A stretch of DNA of 64,000 nt. Origin: JAXGQD01 sp964574395. Lineage in GTDB: Bacteria > Bacillota > Clostridia > Saccharofermentanales > Fastidiosipilaceae. How positions within the stretch are numbered: the first letter of the stretch is position 1; every line of letters begins with the position of its first letter. The position numbers were made by a program, and so were the translations under genes. Location of the stretch: the NCBI GenBank assembly GCA_964574395.1, contig CAZNNL010000002.1, forward strand, positions 1 through 64,000. The letters are read 5' to 3'. Below the pieces are notes generated by a model. That model ran no database searches. It was not told where the DNA came from and was given only the letters and a program-made list of their open reading frames with translations. This document shows positions 1-7,746 of the stretch, piece by piece.

Positions 1-76
1 GTGACAATGACTTTTGACACTTTTAGACAACGCATTTGAAGAGCAGCAACCAAGCTTTTGTAAGCTCAAATTCTAA

Positions 77-105
77 TTGACAAGCCCTATACCTCTGCTT
101 ATAAT
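77..105 (+). promoter_or_regulatory. Sigma-A-type promoter for tRNA-Lys
   Basis: A perfect -35 box TTGACA (77-82) and a perfect -10 box TATAAT (100-105) are separated by 17 bases, 31 bases before the tRNA-Lys gene. Bases 1-76 upstream are AT-rich and I see no supportable gene in them. Confidence 0.85.
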
Positions 106-136
106 CTACTTTATGCTTTGAGCCAAAAGCACGAAC

Positions 137-212
137 GCGTCTTTAGCTCAGTTGGTAGAGCAACTGACTCTTAATCAGTGGGTCCACGGTTCGAGTCCGT
201 GAAGACGCACCA
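137..212 (+). tRNA. tRNA-Lys (anticodon CTT)
   Basis: The 7-bp acceptor stem GCGTCTT/AAGACGC closes a complete cloverleaf with a D-arm (TAGCTCAGTTGGTAGAGCA), an anticodon loop reading CTT, and a GGTTCGAGTCC T-arm. The CCA end is encoded (210-212). The gene has its own consensus promoter and terminator, so it is a single-gene unit. Confidence 0.95.
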
Positions 213-220
213 CTAAGAAG

Positions 221-255
221 CCTGTAAACACTGCGTTTGCAGGTTTTGTTTTTTA
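221..255 (+). terminator. Rho-independent terminator of tRNA-Lys
   Basis: A 9-bp stem, CCTGTAAAC paired with GTTTGCAGG with one G-U wobble, is followed by a T-rich tract at 244-254. The remaining bases to 338 hold no clear promoter for the next gene. Confidence 0.8.
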
Positions 256-338
256 CAAGAAAAGCGTTGCTAAAATCTCAATAATCGAGCGTTGCGTTTT
301 CATCAATCAAAACTAATGATAAGCACTGGAGTCTTAGA

Positions 339-1646
339 ATGAATTTTTATAACCCGTATGCAGCCTGGGGCATTTCTGATCAATTATTTGAAGAAGCGAA
401 AACGCTTGAAATTGCTTTACAGGATTCTCCCGCCTGGAAGCGTAGAGAAGAAATTAAGGCATACAACCAACTGAAAGTAATAAAAGCCTTTCAAGATGCC
501 AGGATCAGCGAAGCCGGTTTTGGTGGAACAACGGGCTATGGGTATGATGATTTAGGACGCGATAGACTGGAAGAGGCTTTTGCCAACGTTATGGCTTGTG
601 AAAAAGCATTGGTGCGTATGCAAATTAGCGCGGGTACCCAAGCAATCGCTCTTGGTTTTTATGGTTTATTGAGACCTGGTGATTTGCTTCTATCCTTAAC
701 AGGGCTTCCTTATGACACGCTCTATACAACAATAGGAATTGATGAGGAGGGAAGAAGTCACAAATCTACTGACAATATAGGGTCTTTGGCCGATTTTGGT
801 GTAGACTTCAAAAACGTCCCCCTTATGATAAATGGTAAACCTGACCTGGAAGGTATCAGACTAGCGCTTGAAAAGAACCAGGGCAAAGTACGCATGGCTT
901 TCATTCAGCGTTCTAGAGGTTATAGTGAAAGACCAGCCTTACTAAAAGAAGACATGGTCGCGATGTGCAGACTTGTAAAAGAAGTAAGCCCTGAAACTAT
1001 AATATTTGTCGATAATTGTTATGGAGAATTTACTGATTACGAGGAGCCCAGTCAGTGGGGTGCGGATTTACTTGCGGGTTCACTCATAAAAAATCCAGGC
1101 GGTGGAATCGCAGCAAGTGGGGGCTACGTGTGTGGAAAAGCGTCTCTAGTTGATAAGGCTGCCGCGCGACTCACGGTACCAGGTTTGGGTAGCGAAGTTG
1201 GCCCTAGTCTTGGGCAAAATCGCATGCTTACACAAGGTCTTTATCTTGCGCCACATGTTGTTGGTCAATGTTTACATGGTTTAAGTTTTACTGCTGCGAT
1301 GTTCAGTCAGCATGGAATTGAGACAAGCCCAAGAGCTGATGAGGACCGTGGTGATATTATTCAAGTATTAGAACTTGGTTCAGCCGAGGGTCTGATTAAT
1401 TTTTGCCAAGGTATACAAGAAGCGTCACCCGTTGACGCCTTTGTTGCTCCCGTCGCAGGCTCGTTACCTGGTTATAGCCACGAGGTTATCATGGCCGCAG
1501 GTGCATTCATTCAGGGCTCATCCATTGAGCTTTCTGCCGATGGGCCCATAACACCGCCGTATAGAGTCTATCTTCAAGGTGGTTTAACTTATGAACAAGT
1601 AAAATTAGCCACTTTGTTGGCGATACAAGGCAGAAGTGGTCTATAA
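339..1646 (+). CDS. PLP-dependent enzyme of the methionine gamma-lyase / aluminium-resistance family
   Basis: The 435-residue product is a cytoplasmic fold-type I PLP enzyme of the family often annotated as aluminium resistance or methionine gamma-lyase-like protein. The length is typical. The likely Schiff-base lysine is Lys251 in the motif SLIKNPGGG, and the VDNCYGE segment (about 224-230) supplies the usual cofactor-contacting Asp. An ISAGTQAIA segment (about 96-104) matches the phosphate-binding region. The ATG follows a GGAG site at good distance. In Clostridia this gene often sits near the yggS-sepF region, as here. The true substrate is unknown for most members, so I give no gene symbol. 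Confidence 0.85.
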   Translation: MNFYNPYAAWGISDQLFEEAKTLEIALQDSPAWKRREEIKAYNQLKVIKAFQDARISEAGFGGTTGYGYDDLGRDRLEEAFANVMACEKALVRMQISAGTQAIALGFYGLLRPGDLLLSLTGLPYDTLYTTIGIDEEGRSHKSTDNIGSLADFGVDFKNVPLMINGKPDLEGIRLALEKNQGKVRMAFIQRSRGYSERPALLKEDMVAMCRLVKEVSPETIIFVDNCYGEFTDYEEPSQWGADLLAGSLIKNPGGGIAASGGYVCGKASLVDKAAARLTVPGLGSEVGPSLGQNRMLTQGLYLAPHVVGQCLHGLSFTAAMFSQHGIETSPRADEDRGDIIQVLELGSAEGLINFCQGIQEASPVDAFVAPVAGSLPGYSHEVIMAAGAFIQGSSIELSADGPITPPYRVYLQGGLTYEQVKLATLLAIQGRSGL

Positions 1647-1679
1647 TAAGAGAAATTTGTGGGCCAGCGAGGCGATTTG

Positions 1680-3098
1680 ATGGATCGAAAAAAAACTTCT
1701 GGAAAAGATGCTAGAGGTAGAAAAATTAGGTTTTTTAAACCTAAAAAGAATTTGAATATCAAGGTCGGCGGTGAGATAAGCAGTCATGAGCTTCAAGACA
1801 GCGCATTCGCCAGACTGGAAGCGATTGAGAAAAAACGTACACGCGTTCGATCGATAGTCCTTGTGCTTAGTGTCGTCTTGGTTATGGCTCTAACCATTGG
1901 GGTTGTTAATCTTCTTTTACAGAGGAAGACAAGTAATCCTTCACTCCAATTCCTCATGAGTGACAGGGTAGATGAAAGCTTTGAAGTCAGAGGTATCATT
2001 GTGCGTGATGAGACCATGTATTCTGCTGGCTTAAGTGGCATCATTAGACCACTTAAACCTGAAGCTACGAAAGTCGCTAAAGCTGAAAATGTAGCAATGG
2101 TACTTTCTCCCGCAATGCAGGACACCTATGAACAATGGAAAGAAGTTGTTAGCGAAATCTCAAAGCGACGTTTAGAGCTTATTGCGCAAGGACAAGGTCA
2201 AGGTTCTAGCCAAATATTCTCTGAGACTGATGTGCGTATGATTCCATTAATAAATGATTTACGTAAGGCTAGCAGTTTTGGAACGGTAAAAAATGTTGAT
2301 TCTGTCCAAAATTCTGTAGATGCACTCGTTTATAGCCGTAACCTGAAACTAGATACAATAACATTTCAAGATCCTACATTAGACGAGTTGCATAAAAAAC
2401 TTGAGGCTTTAGATTTAGTTTTACAAAAACAAGCCGTATATCTACGGACCGATTCTAGTGGATATATTTCCTATATGAGTGACGGTCTAGAATCCATACT
2501 TACGCCGACAAGTCTTAGCAGTCTAAATGAGAGCAATATCAATAAAATATTAAGCGATGGTGAAAACTATAAACCTATATCTGAAAGCGTAAAGCTTGTT
2601 GCTCCTGCTTACCGTTTGTCAAAAGGTTCGGGTCAGACTCTTGTATTGTTGGTAAAAGATTTACCCACTAGCTTTTTTGAAATAGGTGAAGGGGCGAGAC
2701 ATATCTCGGTATATTTGCCGCGCGAAAACCTAACTATTGCTGACTGTATTGTTCGCTCAATAAGCGAAGCGAGTGAAGGCACCATATTAAGCGTGACTAC
2801 AAGTTCTCAAGTAGAAAACCTTATCGATAGGCGTATTATCGAAGGACGCATCATCGTTGATTCAACTTATGGTTATAAGGTTCCCAATGCTGTGCTCCTA
2901 AATTACAGACCTTCAACGAGACGAGCTCAACTGATGATTGTTAGTCAAGGCGTTACGAAGCTTGTAGAAGTAAATGTTAGTGCTCAAAACGATCGGTTCT
3001 CGGTTGTCCAGGATTTGGAAGGCAATACATTTTTGTCAGAAGGAACCATTTATGTCGAAAACCCACAAGATGTGAAAGAGGGACATCCAATTGATTGA
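1680..3098 (+). CDS. HlyD-like membrane-anchored protein
   Basis: The product has about 472 residues: a basic cytoplasmic N-terminus, one membrane helix at about 58-80, then a long extracytoplasmic part. The region after the helix (a VRGIIVRDE segment, a central helical stretch, then an AYRLSKGSG/IRSISEASEG beta-rich part) fits a barrel-sandwich adaptor-like protein that Clostridia commonly carry next to yggS and sepF. A GTG at 1659 could also open the frame. I prefer ATG 1680 because GAGGCG lies just before it. The stop overlaps the start of the next gene by 8 bases, so they are co-translated. A role near the division machinery is inference from position only. Confidence 0.6.
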   Translation: MDRKKTSGKDARGRKIRFFKPKKNLNIKVGGEISSHELQDSAFARLEAIEKKRTRVRSIVLVLSVVLVMALTIGVVNLLLQRKTSNPSLQFLMSDRVDESFEVRGIIVRDETMYSAGLSGIIRPLKPEATKVAKAENVAMVLSPAMQDTYEQWKEVVSEISKRRLELIAQGQGQGSSQIFSETDVRMIPLINDLRKASSFGTVKNVDSVQNSVDALVYSRNLKLDTITFQDPTLDELHKKLEALDLVLQKQAVYLRTDSSGYISYMSDGLESILTPTSLSSLNESNINKILSDGENYKPISESVKLVAPAYRLSKGSGQTLVLLVKDLPTSFFEIGEGARHISVYLPRENLTIADCIVRSISEASEGTILSVTTSSQVENLIDRRIIEGRIIVDSTYGYKVPNAVLLNYRPSTRRAQLMIVSQGVTKLVEVNVSAQNDRFSVVQDLEGNTFLSEGTIYVENPQDVKEGHPID

Positions 3099-3810
3099 TT
3101 TAGCAGAGATGCGCCAACGAGCGGAGATACTAAATGAAAAAATTGCCTTAGCTAAGGAGAGGTACAAAGGCGCTAAAATCGGTGACGGAACTGTTGAGAT
3201 AATCGCTGTAAGCAAATTTCATCCGGTTGAAGCGATTCAAGCAGCGCAATCGTTAGGCTTTACACTTTTCGGGGAAAACAGAGTTCAAGAACTTAGTGAG
3301 AAATTAGCTGATTCAAGACTAGAGAACTATAGTTTTGATTTGATTGGCACACTACAAACAAATAAAGTTAAAAATGTTGTTGGGCATGTACGCTTAATTC
3401 ACTCTCTAGATAGGGATAGTTTATTGAAAGCGATACAGAAGCGCGCTGCGCAACTTTCTATAGAGCAAGACGTATTATTGCAAGTTAATTATTCGGAAGA
3501 AGACAGCAAACATGGTGTTAACGACACTCAAGTAAAGGAATTCTTAGAAAAAATTGCTCGCTGTACAAATATAAACTTACGTGGACTGATGACAATGGCT
3601 GCTCCTGGACTTAACGAAGCTGAGCAAGACAAGTTTTTTAAAGCGTTTAGAGAGCTATTTGATGAGACGAAAGAATCCTTGCCTGCACAGATTAATCAAA
3701 AGCGATTCAACATACTATCCATGGGCATGTCTGAAGACTTTGAAGCAGCTTTAGCAGCTGGAAGTAATTGTATACGTATAGGACGAGCAATATTCGGCGA
3801 GAGGATTTAG
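3091..3810 (+). CDS. YggS/YlmE-type pyridoxal phosphate homeostasis protein
   Basis: This 239-residue protein belongs to the PLPBP/YggS family, single-domain TIM-barrel proteins that bind PLP and help keep vitamin B6 balance without a known catalytic reaction. The PLP lysine is Lys42 in AVSKFHP. Family signatures FGENRVQE, HSLDR, GLMTM and LSMGMSEDFEAA are all present. The TTG start overlaps the end of the previous gene. It lies just upstream of sepF, as ylmE does in the Bacillus division cluster. The family call is secure. Confidence 0.93.
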   Translation: MIDLAEMRQRAEILNEKIALAKERYKGAKIGDGTVEIIAVSKFHPVEAIQAAQSLGFTLFGENRVQELSEKLADSRLENYSFDLIGTLQTNKVKNVVGHVRLIHSLDRDSLLKAIQKRAAQLSIEQDVLLQVNYSEEDSKHGVNDTQVKEFLEKIARCTNINLRGLMTMAAPGLNEAEQDKFFKAFRELFDETKESLPAQINQKRFNILSMGMSEDFEAALAAGSNCIRIGRAIFGERI

Positions 3811-3907
3811 CCCCTAATAACGATTCTTAATGCCATCACAATTGTTTCTACAACACGTCAGTAGTTTACAATGTCATTACAACGCGATTAAACCGTCACT
3901 TTATGCC

Positions 3908-3935
3908 TTGCGTCAATTTTCCAATGCCTTATAAT
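3908..3935 (+). promoter_or_regulatory. Predicted promoter for sepF
   Basis: TTGCGT (3908-3913) and TATAAT (3930-3935) are 16 bases apart, 40 bases before the sepF start. It suggests sepF can be transcribed separately from the yggS operon. The rest of the 3811-3974 gap holds nothing I recognise. Confidence 0.55.
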
Positions 3936-3974
3936 TTGCCTAAAGATAAACGCTTATGGCGGAGGTAGAAAGTA

Positions 3975-4448
3975 ATGGCAGATTTTTTTAATAAACTCTT
4001 TTCCAAGTTCACAAATTATGATGAGGACGATTATGCATACGAAGACGATGTCATAGTTGATGAGCCTACTAAAGATGAAATCAACTTTCAGTCCATTTCC
4101 GCTTCTCATGAACAAGAGCCTGCTCGTGGCCCACAGCGGGTTGTTGGCTTTAGACCAAGCAGTAATCAGCAAGTTATCATTGTAGCGCCAACGCAAATTG
4201 ATGCAGCTCAAGAAATTTGCAATCATATACAAACTGGTAGAACAGTCATTTGTAACTTTGAGAAGTGCGATAGTGCTTCACCACAACGTATTTTAGACTT
4301 TATAAATGGGGCAGCCTATGCATTGGGTGGAAGCGTTAAACGTGTTTCTAGCCATATCTTCTTAGTTATTCCTCAAAATGTAGCTCTGATTAATGAGAGT
4401 GATAACACCGATGCTAACTTAAGCTTCTTACGCCAAGCTGCACGTTAA
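3975..4448 (+). CDS. sepF: Cell division protein SepF
   Basis: The 157-residue product has the SepF layout: a short amphipathic N-terminus (MADFFNKLFSKF) that would bind membrane, an acidic linker at about 17-45, and the conserved SepF domain at about 65-155 with the segments VVGFRP, ICNFE and RILDFINGAAYALGGS. SepF polymerises, binds the FtsZ C-terminus and anchors the Z-ring in Gram-positive bacteria. An AGGAG-like site (GGAGGTAG) precedes the ATG. Its own promoter lies upstream and a terminator follows, so it may be monocistronic. Confidence 0.93.
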   Translation: MADFFNKLFSKFTNYDEDDYAYEDDVIVDEPTKDEINFQSISASHEQEPARGPQRVVGFRPSSNQQVIIVAPTQIDAAQEICNHIQTGRTVICNFEKCDSASPQRILDFINGAAYALGGSVKRVSSHIFLVIPQNVALINESDNTDANLSFLRQAAR

Positions 4449-4501
4449 TCACGCGTTATTCGAAGAAATATAAGTAAATAAAGCCATCATGTCTCCTAAA
4501 G

Positions 4502-4529
4502 GGACCGCAGAAACTGCGGTCCTATTTTT
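4502..4529 (+). terminator. Rho-independent terminator of sepF
   Basis: A perfect 9-bp stem (GGACCGCAG / CTGCGGTCC) with an AAA loop is followed by TATTTTT. The following 100 bases are very AT-rich and contain the 13-mer ATGTTGTAAAAAT twice (4572 and 4603 regions). Confidence 0.88.
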
Positions 4530-4634
4530 GTGCTGATGTCTTGATGAATGTGACATTAAGGTTACAATGATGTTACGACAGGATGTTGTAAAAATTACAT
4601 GAATATGTTGTAAAAATAGCATTTATTTATTTTC

Positions 4635-4663
4635 TTGCTATTAGTATCTGAAAACAATAGAAT
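4635..4663 (+). promoter_or_regulatory. Predicted promoter for the thioesterase operon
   Basis: TTGCTA (4635-4640) and TAGAAT (4658-4663) are separated by exactly 17 bases, 37 bases before the thioesterase start. It is the only good candidate between the sepF terminator and the next gene. Confidence 0.55.
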
Positions 4664-4699
4664 TTAGGTAATTAAATTTGATAGATTGGAGCATTATTT

Positions 4700-5176
4700 A
4701 TGGCTCTCAAAGCAAAATCTTCTGCTGATTCGGTTACTGAACAGACATATCTCATCATGCATAAACATATAAATGGTTTCGGCCGTCTTTTTGGCGGGCA
4801 ACTCATGCAATGGATAGACGAGTTAGCAGGTATAGTAGCTAGGCGCTATACGCAATCGACTGTCATAACAGCAGCAGTTGATAATTTGCAGTTTAGAAAA
4901 CCCGTTTGTTTGAACGATATTTTAGTTTTAGTTGGGCGCGTTACTTATGTTGGTTACAGTTCGATGGAAGTTAGGGTAGATTCCTATGTTGAAAGTGTAA
5001 ATGGTACGCGCAGCCTTATTAATAGAGCTTTTTTAGTGATGGTTTCTATTGACGAAGAGAATAATCCGAAAGAAGTTCCGCCATTACTAATAGAAAATGA
5101 AATTCAAGAAGCTGAATGGCAAAGTGGTAAGAAGAGAAATGAACTGAGTAAAATGAGGAGAAAGGAAGGGTATTAA
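4700..5176 (+). CDS. Hotdog-fold acyl-CoA thioesterase (YciA/YkhA type)
   Basis: The 158-residue product matches acyl-CoA hydrolases of the YciA/BACH group, which hydrolyse acyl-CoA thioesters in the cytoplasm. The diagnostic segment is HINGFGRLFGGQLMQWIDE (about 24-42), with the Gly-Gly-Gln and Asp expected at the active site. A second motif, VDNLQFRKPV, follows at about 63-72. The physiological acyl chain cannot be read from sequence. The next gene starts three bases after the stop. Confidence 0.88.
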   Translation: MALKAKSSADSVTEQTYLIMHKHINGFGRLFGGQLMQWIDELAGIVARRYTQSTVITAAVDNLQFRKPVCLNDILVLVGRVTYVGYSSMEVRVDSYVESVNGTRSLINRAFLVMVSIDEENNPKEVPPLLIENEIQEAEWQSGKKRNELSKMRRKEGY

Positions 5177-5178
5177 AA

Positions 5179-5931
5179 ATTCGTAAGTTAAGTATACGTC
5201 TGTTAGCCATTCTTTTCAGTTTATGTATGTTGCTTGGCATGCTCCTCACTGCTGTTGACTGGGCTTCTTTTTCGAGACCTTTTTATGCGAATAGTTACCG
5301 CGCGCTTAACACCGCGGAACACATTGCAATCTCGCAAGAGGATCTCGATGCTGCCACAGAGCAACTACTAGATTATATACAGGCTAAAACGCCAGCACTT
5401 GATATTGAGGTTACCCTAATTCTTACTGGTGAAGCAGAAAAAGTAAAAATGTTTAACCAAAGAGAAGTAGACCATATGGTTGATGTTAGAGATTTATATC
5501 TTTTAGCCATGCTGGTGCGAAATGTTCTGTTTTTTGTTGCGGCTGTATGTGTATTTGCATTGCTGCTCATTTTTAGAAAGAACCGTACAAAGGAAGATTT
5601 TAAGAGCTTAAAGCAAGGATTATTGCTTGCTCTACTTGTCTTTTTGGGCATACTACTTGCAATCGGCGCATATGCTGCACTTGACTTCAATGCTTTTTGG
5701 ACACGCTTTCACCTTTTATTTTTCAGCAATGACCTGTGGATACTGAATCCTTTGACCGATAGACTCATTATGATGGTGCCTTCGCCATTCTTTTCTGCAT
5801 TGGTGAAGAAGATAATACTGACCGCATTGCTTGCACTAATTGTTTACAATGTTTTAGCCTTCAGCTTGAGCTTTTTACTTGAGAAATATTCATTGAAAAG
5901 GACTAACAAAGAAAGGGAAATGGTTAACTGA
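5179..5931 (+). CDS. DUF1461/TIGR01906-type integral membrane protein, probable ATT start
   Basis: The product has a membrane helix at the N-terminus, a soluble extracytoplasmic segment (WASFSRPFYANSYRAL, then HMVDVRDLYL), and three further helices. This layout and the DVRDLY-type motif fit the TIGR01906/DUF1461 family of unknown function. The first ATG in frame (5227) lies inside the first hydrophobic helix and has no ribosome site. A strong purine-rich site (GAGGAG...AAGGAAGG, 5155-5169) points instead to ATT at 5179, which gives a basic IRKLSIR leader and a whole helix, about 250 residues. CTG 5200 is too far from that site. The stop shares a base with the next ATG. Confidence 0.7.
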   Translation: MRKLSIRLLAILFSLCMLLGMLLTAVDWASFSRPFYANSYRALNTAEHIAISQEDLDAATEQLLDYIQAKTPALDIEVTLILTGEAEKVKMFNQREVDHMVDVRDLYLLAMLVRNVLFFVAAVCVFALLLIFRKNRTKEDFKSLKQGLLLALLVFLGILLAIGAYAALDFNAFWTRFHLLFFSNDLWILNPLTDRLIMMVPSPFFSALVKKIILTALLALIVYNVLAFSLSFLLEKYSLKRTNKEREMVN

Positions 5932-6608
5932 TGTTTTGTATTTTTGATTTAGATGGAACCTTATTAGATACACTTTCAGACCTCGCTAATGCCCATAATA
6001 TGGCATTAAGTAAGCGAGGATTAATGCCCATTGATACAAATCGTTATCGTTTTTTAGTAGGCAAAGGTTTGAGAAATCTATGCCATCAGACGCTAAGCAT
6101 ACAAGATGAGCAGTACCCCAATCTACCGGAAGAACAGCAAACATTAGCATTAGAGGAGCACTTACATAGTTTTCAACAAATTTATCAGGAGCATCTGATG
6201 GATGAAACCGTGCCCTATGCTGGAATCTACGCATTACTTGATTCACTCAAGGAAAATAAGATAGATATTGCTGTTCTATCTAATAAGGCCGATGCCTTAA
6301 CTAAAAAGTTGATCACACATTTTTTCCCAAACAACACATTTCTCTTTATTGAAGGAATGAACGCAGATTGGCCGCGCAAACCTGATGCAGCATTCGTGCT
6401 TGAATTATGCTCTAAATACGCTAAATCACCCACAGAAACGTATTTCATAGGAGATACCTCAACAGATATGCAAACCGCCGTAAACGCAGGATTTAGGCCA
6501 ATAGGGGTAAGTTGGGGCTTTCGCAGTCGCGAAGAGTTATTAGAGCACGGGGCTGCTGAGGTTTTTGATACAGCTGAAGAGTTATCCCGATATTTGGTAA
6601 ACAGGTAA
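5931..6608 (+). CDS. HAD-superfamily phosphatase, phosphoglycolate-phosphatase-like
   Basis: This 225-residue protein has all four HAD motifs: FDLDGTLLD at the N-terminus with nucleophile Asp6 and acid Asp8, LSNKAD (motif II), a Lys in the RKPD segment (motif III), and GDTSTDM (motif IV). The helical cap between motifs I and II fits the Gph/PpaX-like C1 cap group. The substrate is uncertain; phosphoglycolate, pyrophosphate and sugar phosphates are all used by close relatives. The ATG overlaps the preceding stop (TGATG), which indicates translational coupling. Confidence 0.85.
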   Translation: MFCIFDLDGTLLDTLSDLANAHNMALSKRGLMPIDTNRYRFLVGKGLRNLCHQTLSIQDEQYPNLPEEQQTLALEEHLHSFQQIYQEHLMDETVPYAGIYALLDSLKENKIDIAVLSNKADALTKKLITHFFPNNTFLFIEGMNADWPRKPDAAFVLELCSKYAKSPTETYFIGDTSTDMQTAVNAGFRPIGVSWGFRSREELLEHGAAEVFDTAEELSRYLVNR

Positions 6609-6615
6609 AGACAAG

Positions 6616-7746
6616 ATGCAAGACCTTGCCCCTATCGTATCAAAAGCAGAAACAAAGGCGAAAATGCCCCTCCGAACACTACGTTTGCAGCTTGTTTGGC
6701 TTATTCCCCTGATATTTTATCTCTTGCAAATCTTTCTAATAAAAAACGAACGCTGGGGTGATTTTTATGCTAGGCATGTTTTTCCTCTACTAAGTGCGCC
6801 TCTAAGAGTGGTGATTTCTTGGATTCCAATCTCATTTCTGTTTCTAACTGCGGTATTTGTTTTGCCAAGCTGTGTAATATTTTTGTTTTATAAATTATGG
6901 AAAATCCTACGAAACAAGACAGGGCGAGCAATTATGCTTAAACGCCTAGCGTATCGTGTCTTAACTGTGCTGGCGATTCTATATGTCGTCTATATGCTTA
7001 TGCACGGCTTTAATTTTGCTAGAAGACCAATAGCTGATATCTTGGCTTTGGAGACCAAACCTCGCACAGTAGAGGAACTATATGACGTGACCCTCAAGTT
7101 GGCAGAATTGGCGAATTTTGAAAAAAGCAATCTGCCGCATGACGATGAGCGCAAGCTCCTGCTAACTGATTCGCGTAATGCATATTTAAGTAAGGCTGCA
7201 ATAGCGTTGCCAGGAATTTATCCATCCACCTTTGTTCGCCCAAAAGCGGTACCATTATCTGAGTATTGGTCATACACGAATATTACTGGCATGTATTTTC
7301 CGTTTTTTATAGAAGCGAATGTCAACGCTGACACCACATCAGATGAGTTCTTGTTTTCGGCATTGCATGAAATTGCCCATGTTCAGGGGTTTGCCAAAGA
7401 AGATGAGGCTAATTTCATGGGTTTCTATTCTGGTAGTAGACACCCACTGGCCGAGTACCGCTATGCGGCGTATTTGAATGCCTTCATCCACTGTTACAAT
7501 CGTTTGGCCGATACTTCTCCAGAGTTTGCCTCAGTTGCTTGGCAAAAACTAAGCCCCCATACCCAAGCCGACATTAGAGCGCGCAATTTATATTGGGATA
7601 AGTTTAAGGGACCAATCGAGGAGCTAAGCACAAATATCAATGATTCTTTCCTGAAAGCAAATTTTCAAGAAGCAGGAGTAGAAAGTTACGGAATGGTAGT
7701 GGACTTACTTTTGGCTTATTACGACAAGGAGCTTACGATTGATTAA
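6616..7746 (+). CDS. DUF3810-type membrane zinc metallopeptidase-like protein
   Basis: The 376-residue product has three hydrophobic helices (about 26-44, 68-94 and 113-130) and then a soluble domain. That domain has a HEIAH motif (His251, Glu252, His255) followed by GFAKEDEAN, where an acidic residue could be the third zinc ligand, as in gluzincins. This layout fits DUF3810 proteins, which have no established substrate. The reading frame runs 8 bases into hemZ, so the two are coupled. Peptidase activity is inference from the motif. Confidence 0.75.
   Translation: MQDLAPIVSKAETKAKMPLRTLRLQLVWLIPLIFYLLQIFLIKNERWGDFYARHVFPLLSAPLRVVISWIPISFLFLTAVFVLPSCVIFLFYKLWKILRNKTGRAIMLKRLAYRVLTVLAILYVVYMLMHGFNFARRPIADILALETKPRTVEELYDVTLKLAELANFEKSNLPHDDERKLLLTDSRNAYLSKAAIALPGIYPSTFVRPKAVPLSEYWSYTNITGMYFPFFIEANVNADTTSDEFLFSALHEIAHVQGFAKEDEANFMGFYSGSRHPLAEYRYAAYLNAFIHCYNRLADTSPEFASVAWQKLSPHTQADIRARNLYWDKFKGPIEELSTNINDSFLKANFQEAGVESYGMVVDLLLAYYDKELTID

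Noticed and set aside
1..76. End of an upstream gene at the left edge
   Set aside because: A short frame ends at base 39, but twelve codons cannot be matched to any family.
4559..4620. Direct repeat of ATGTTGTAAAAAT
   Set aside because: Two short copies in a very AT-rich stretch; too little to call a regulatory site.
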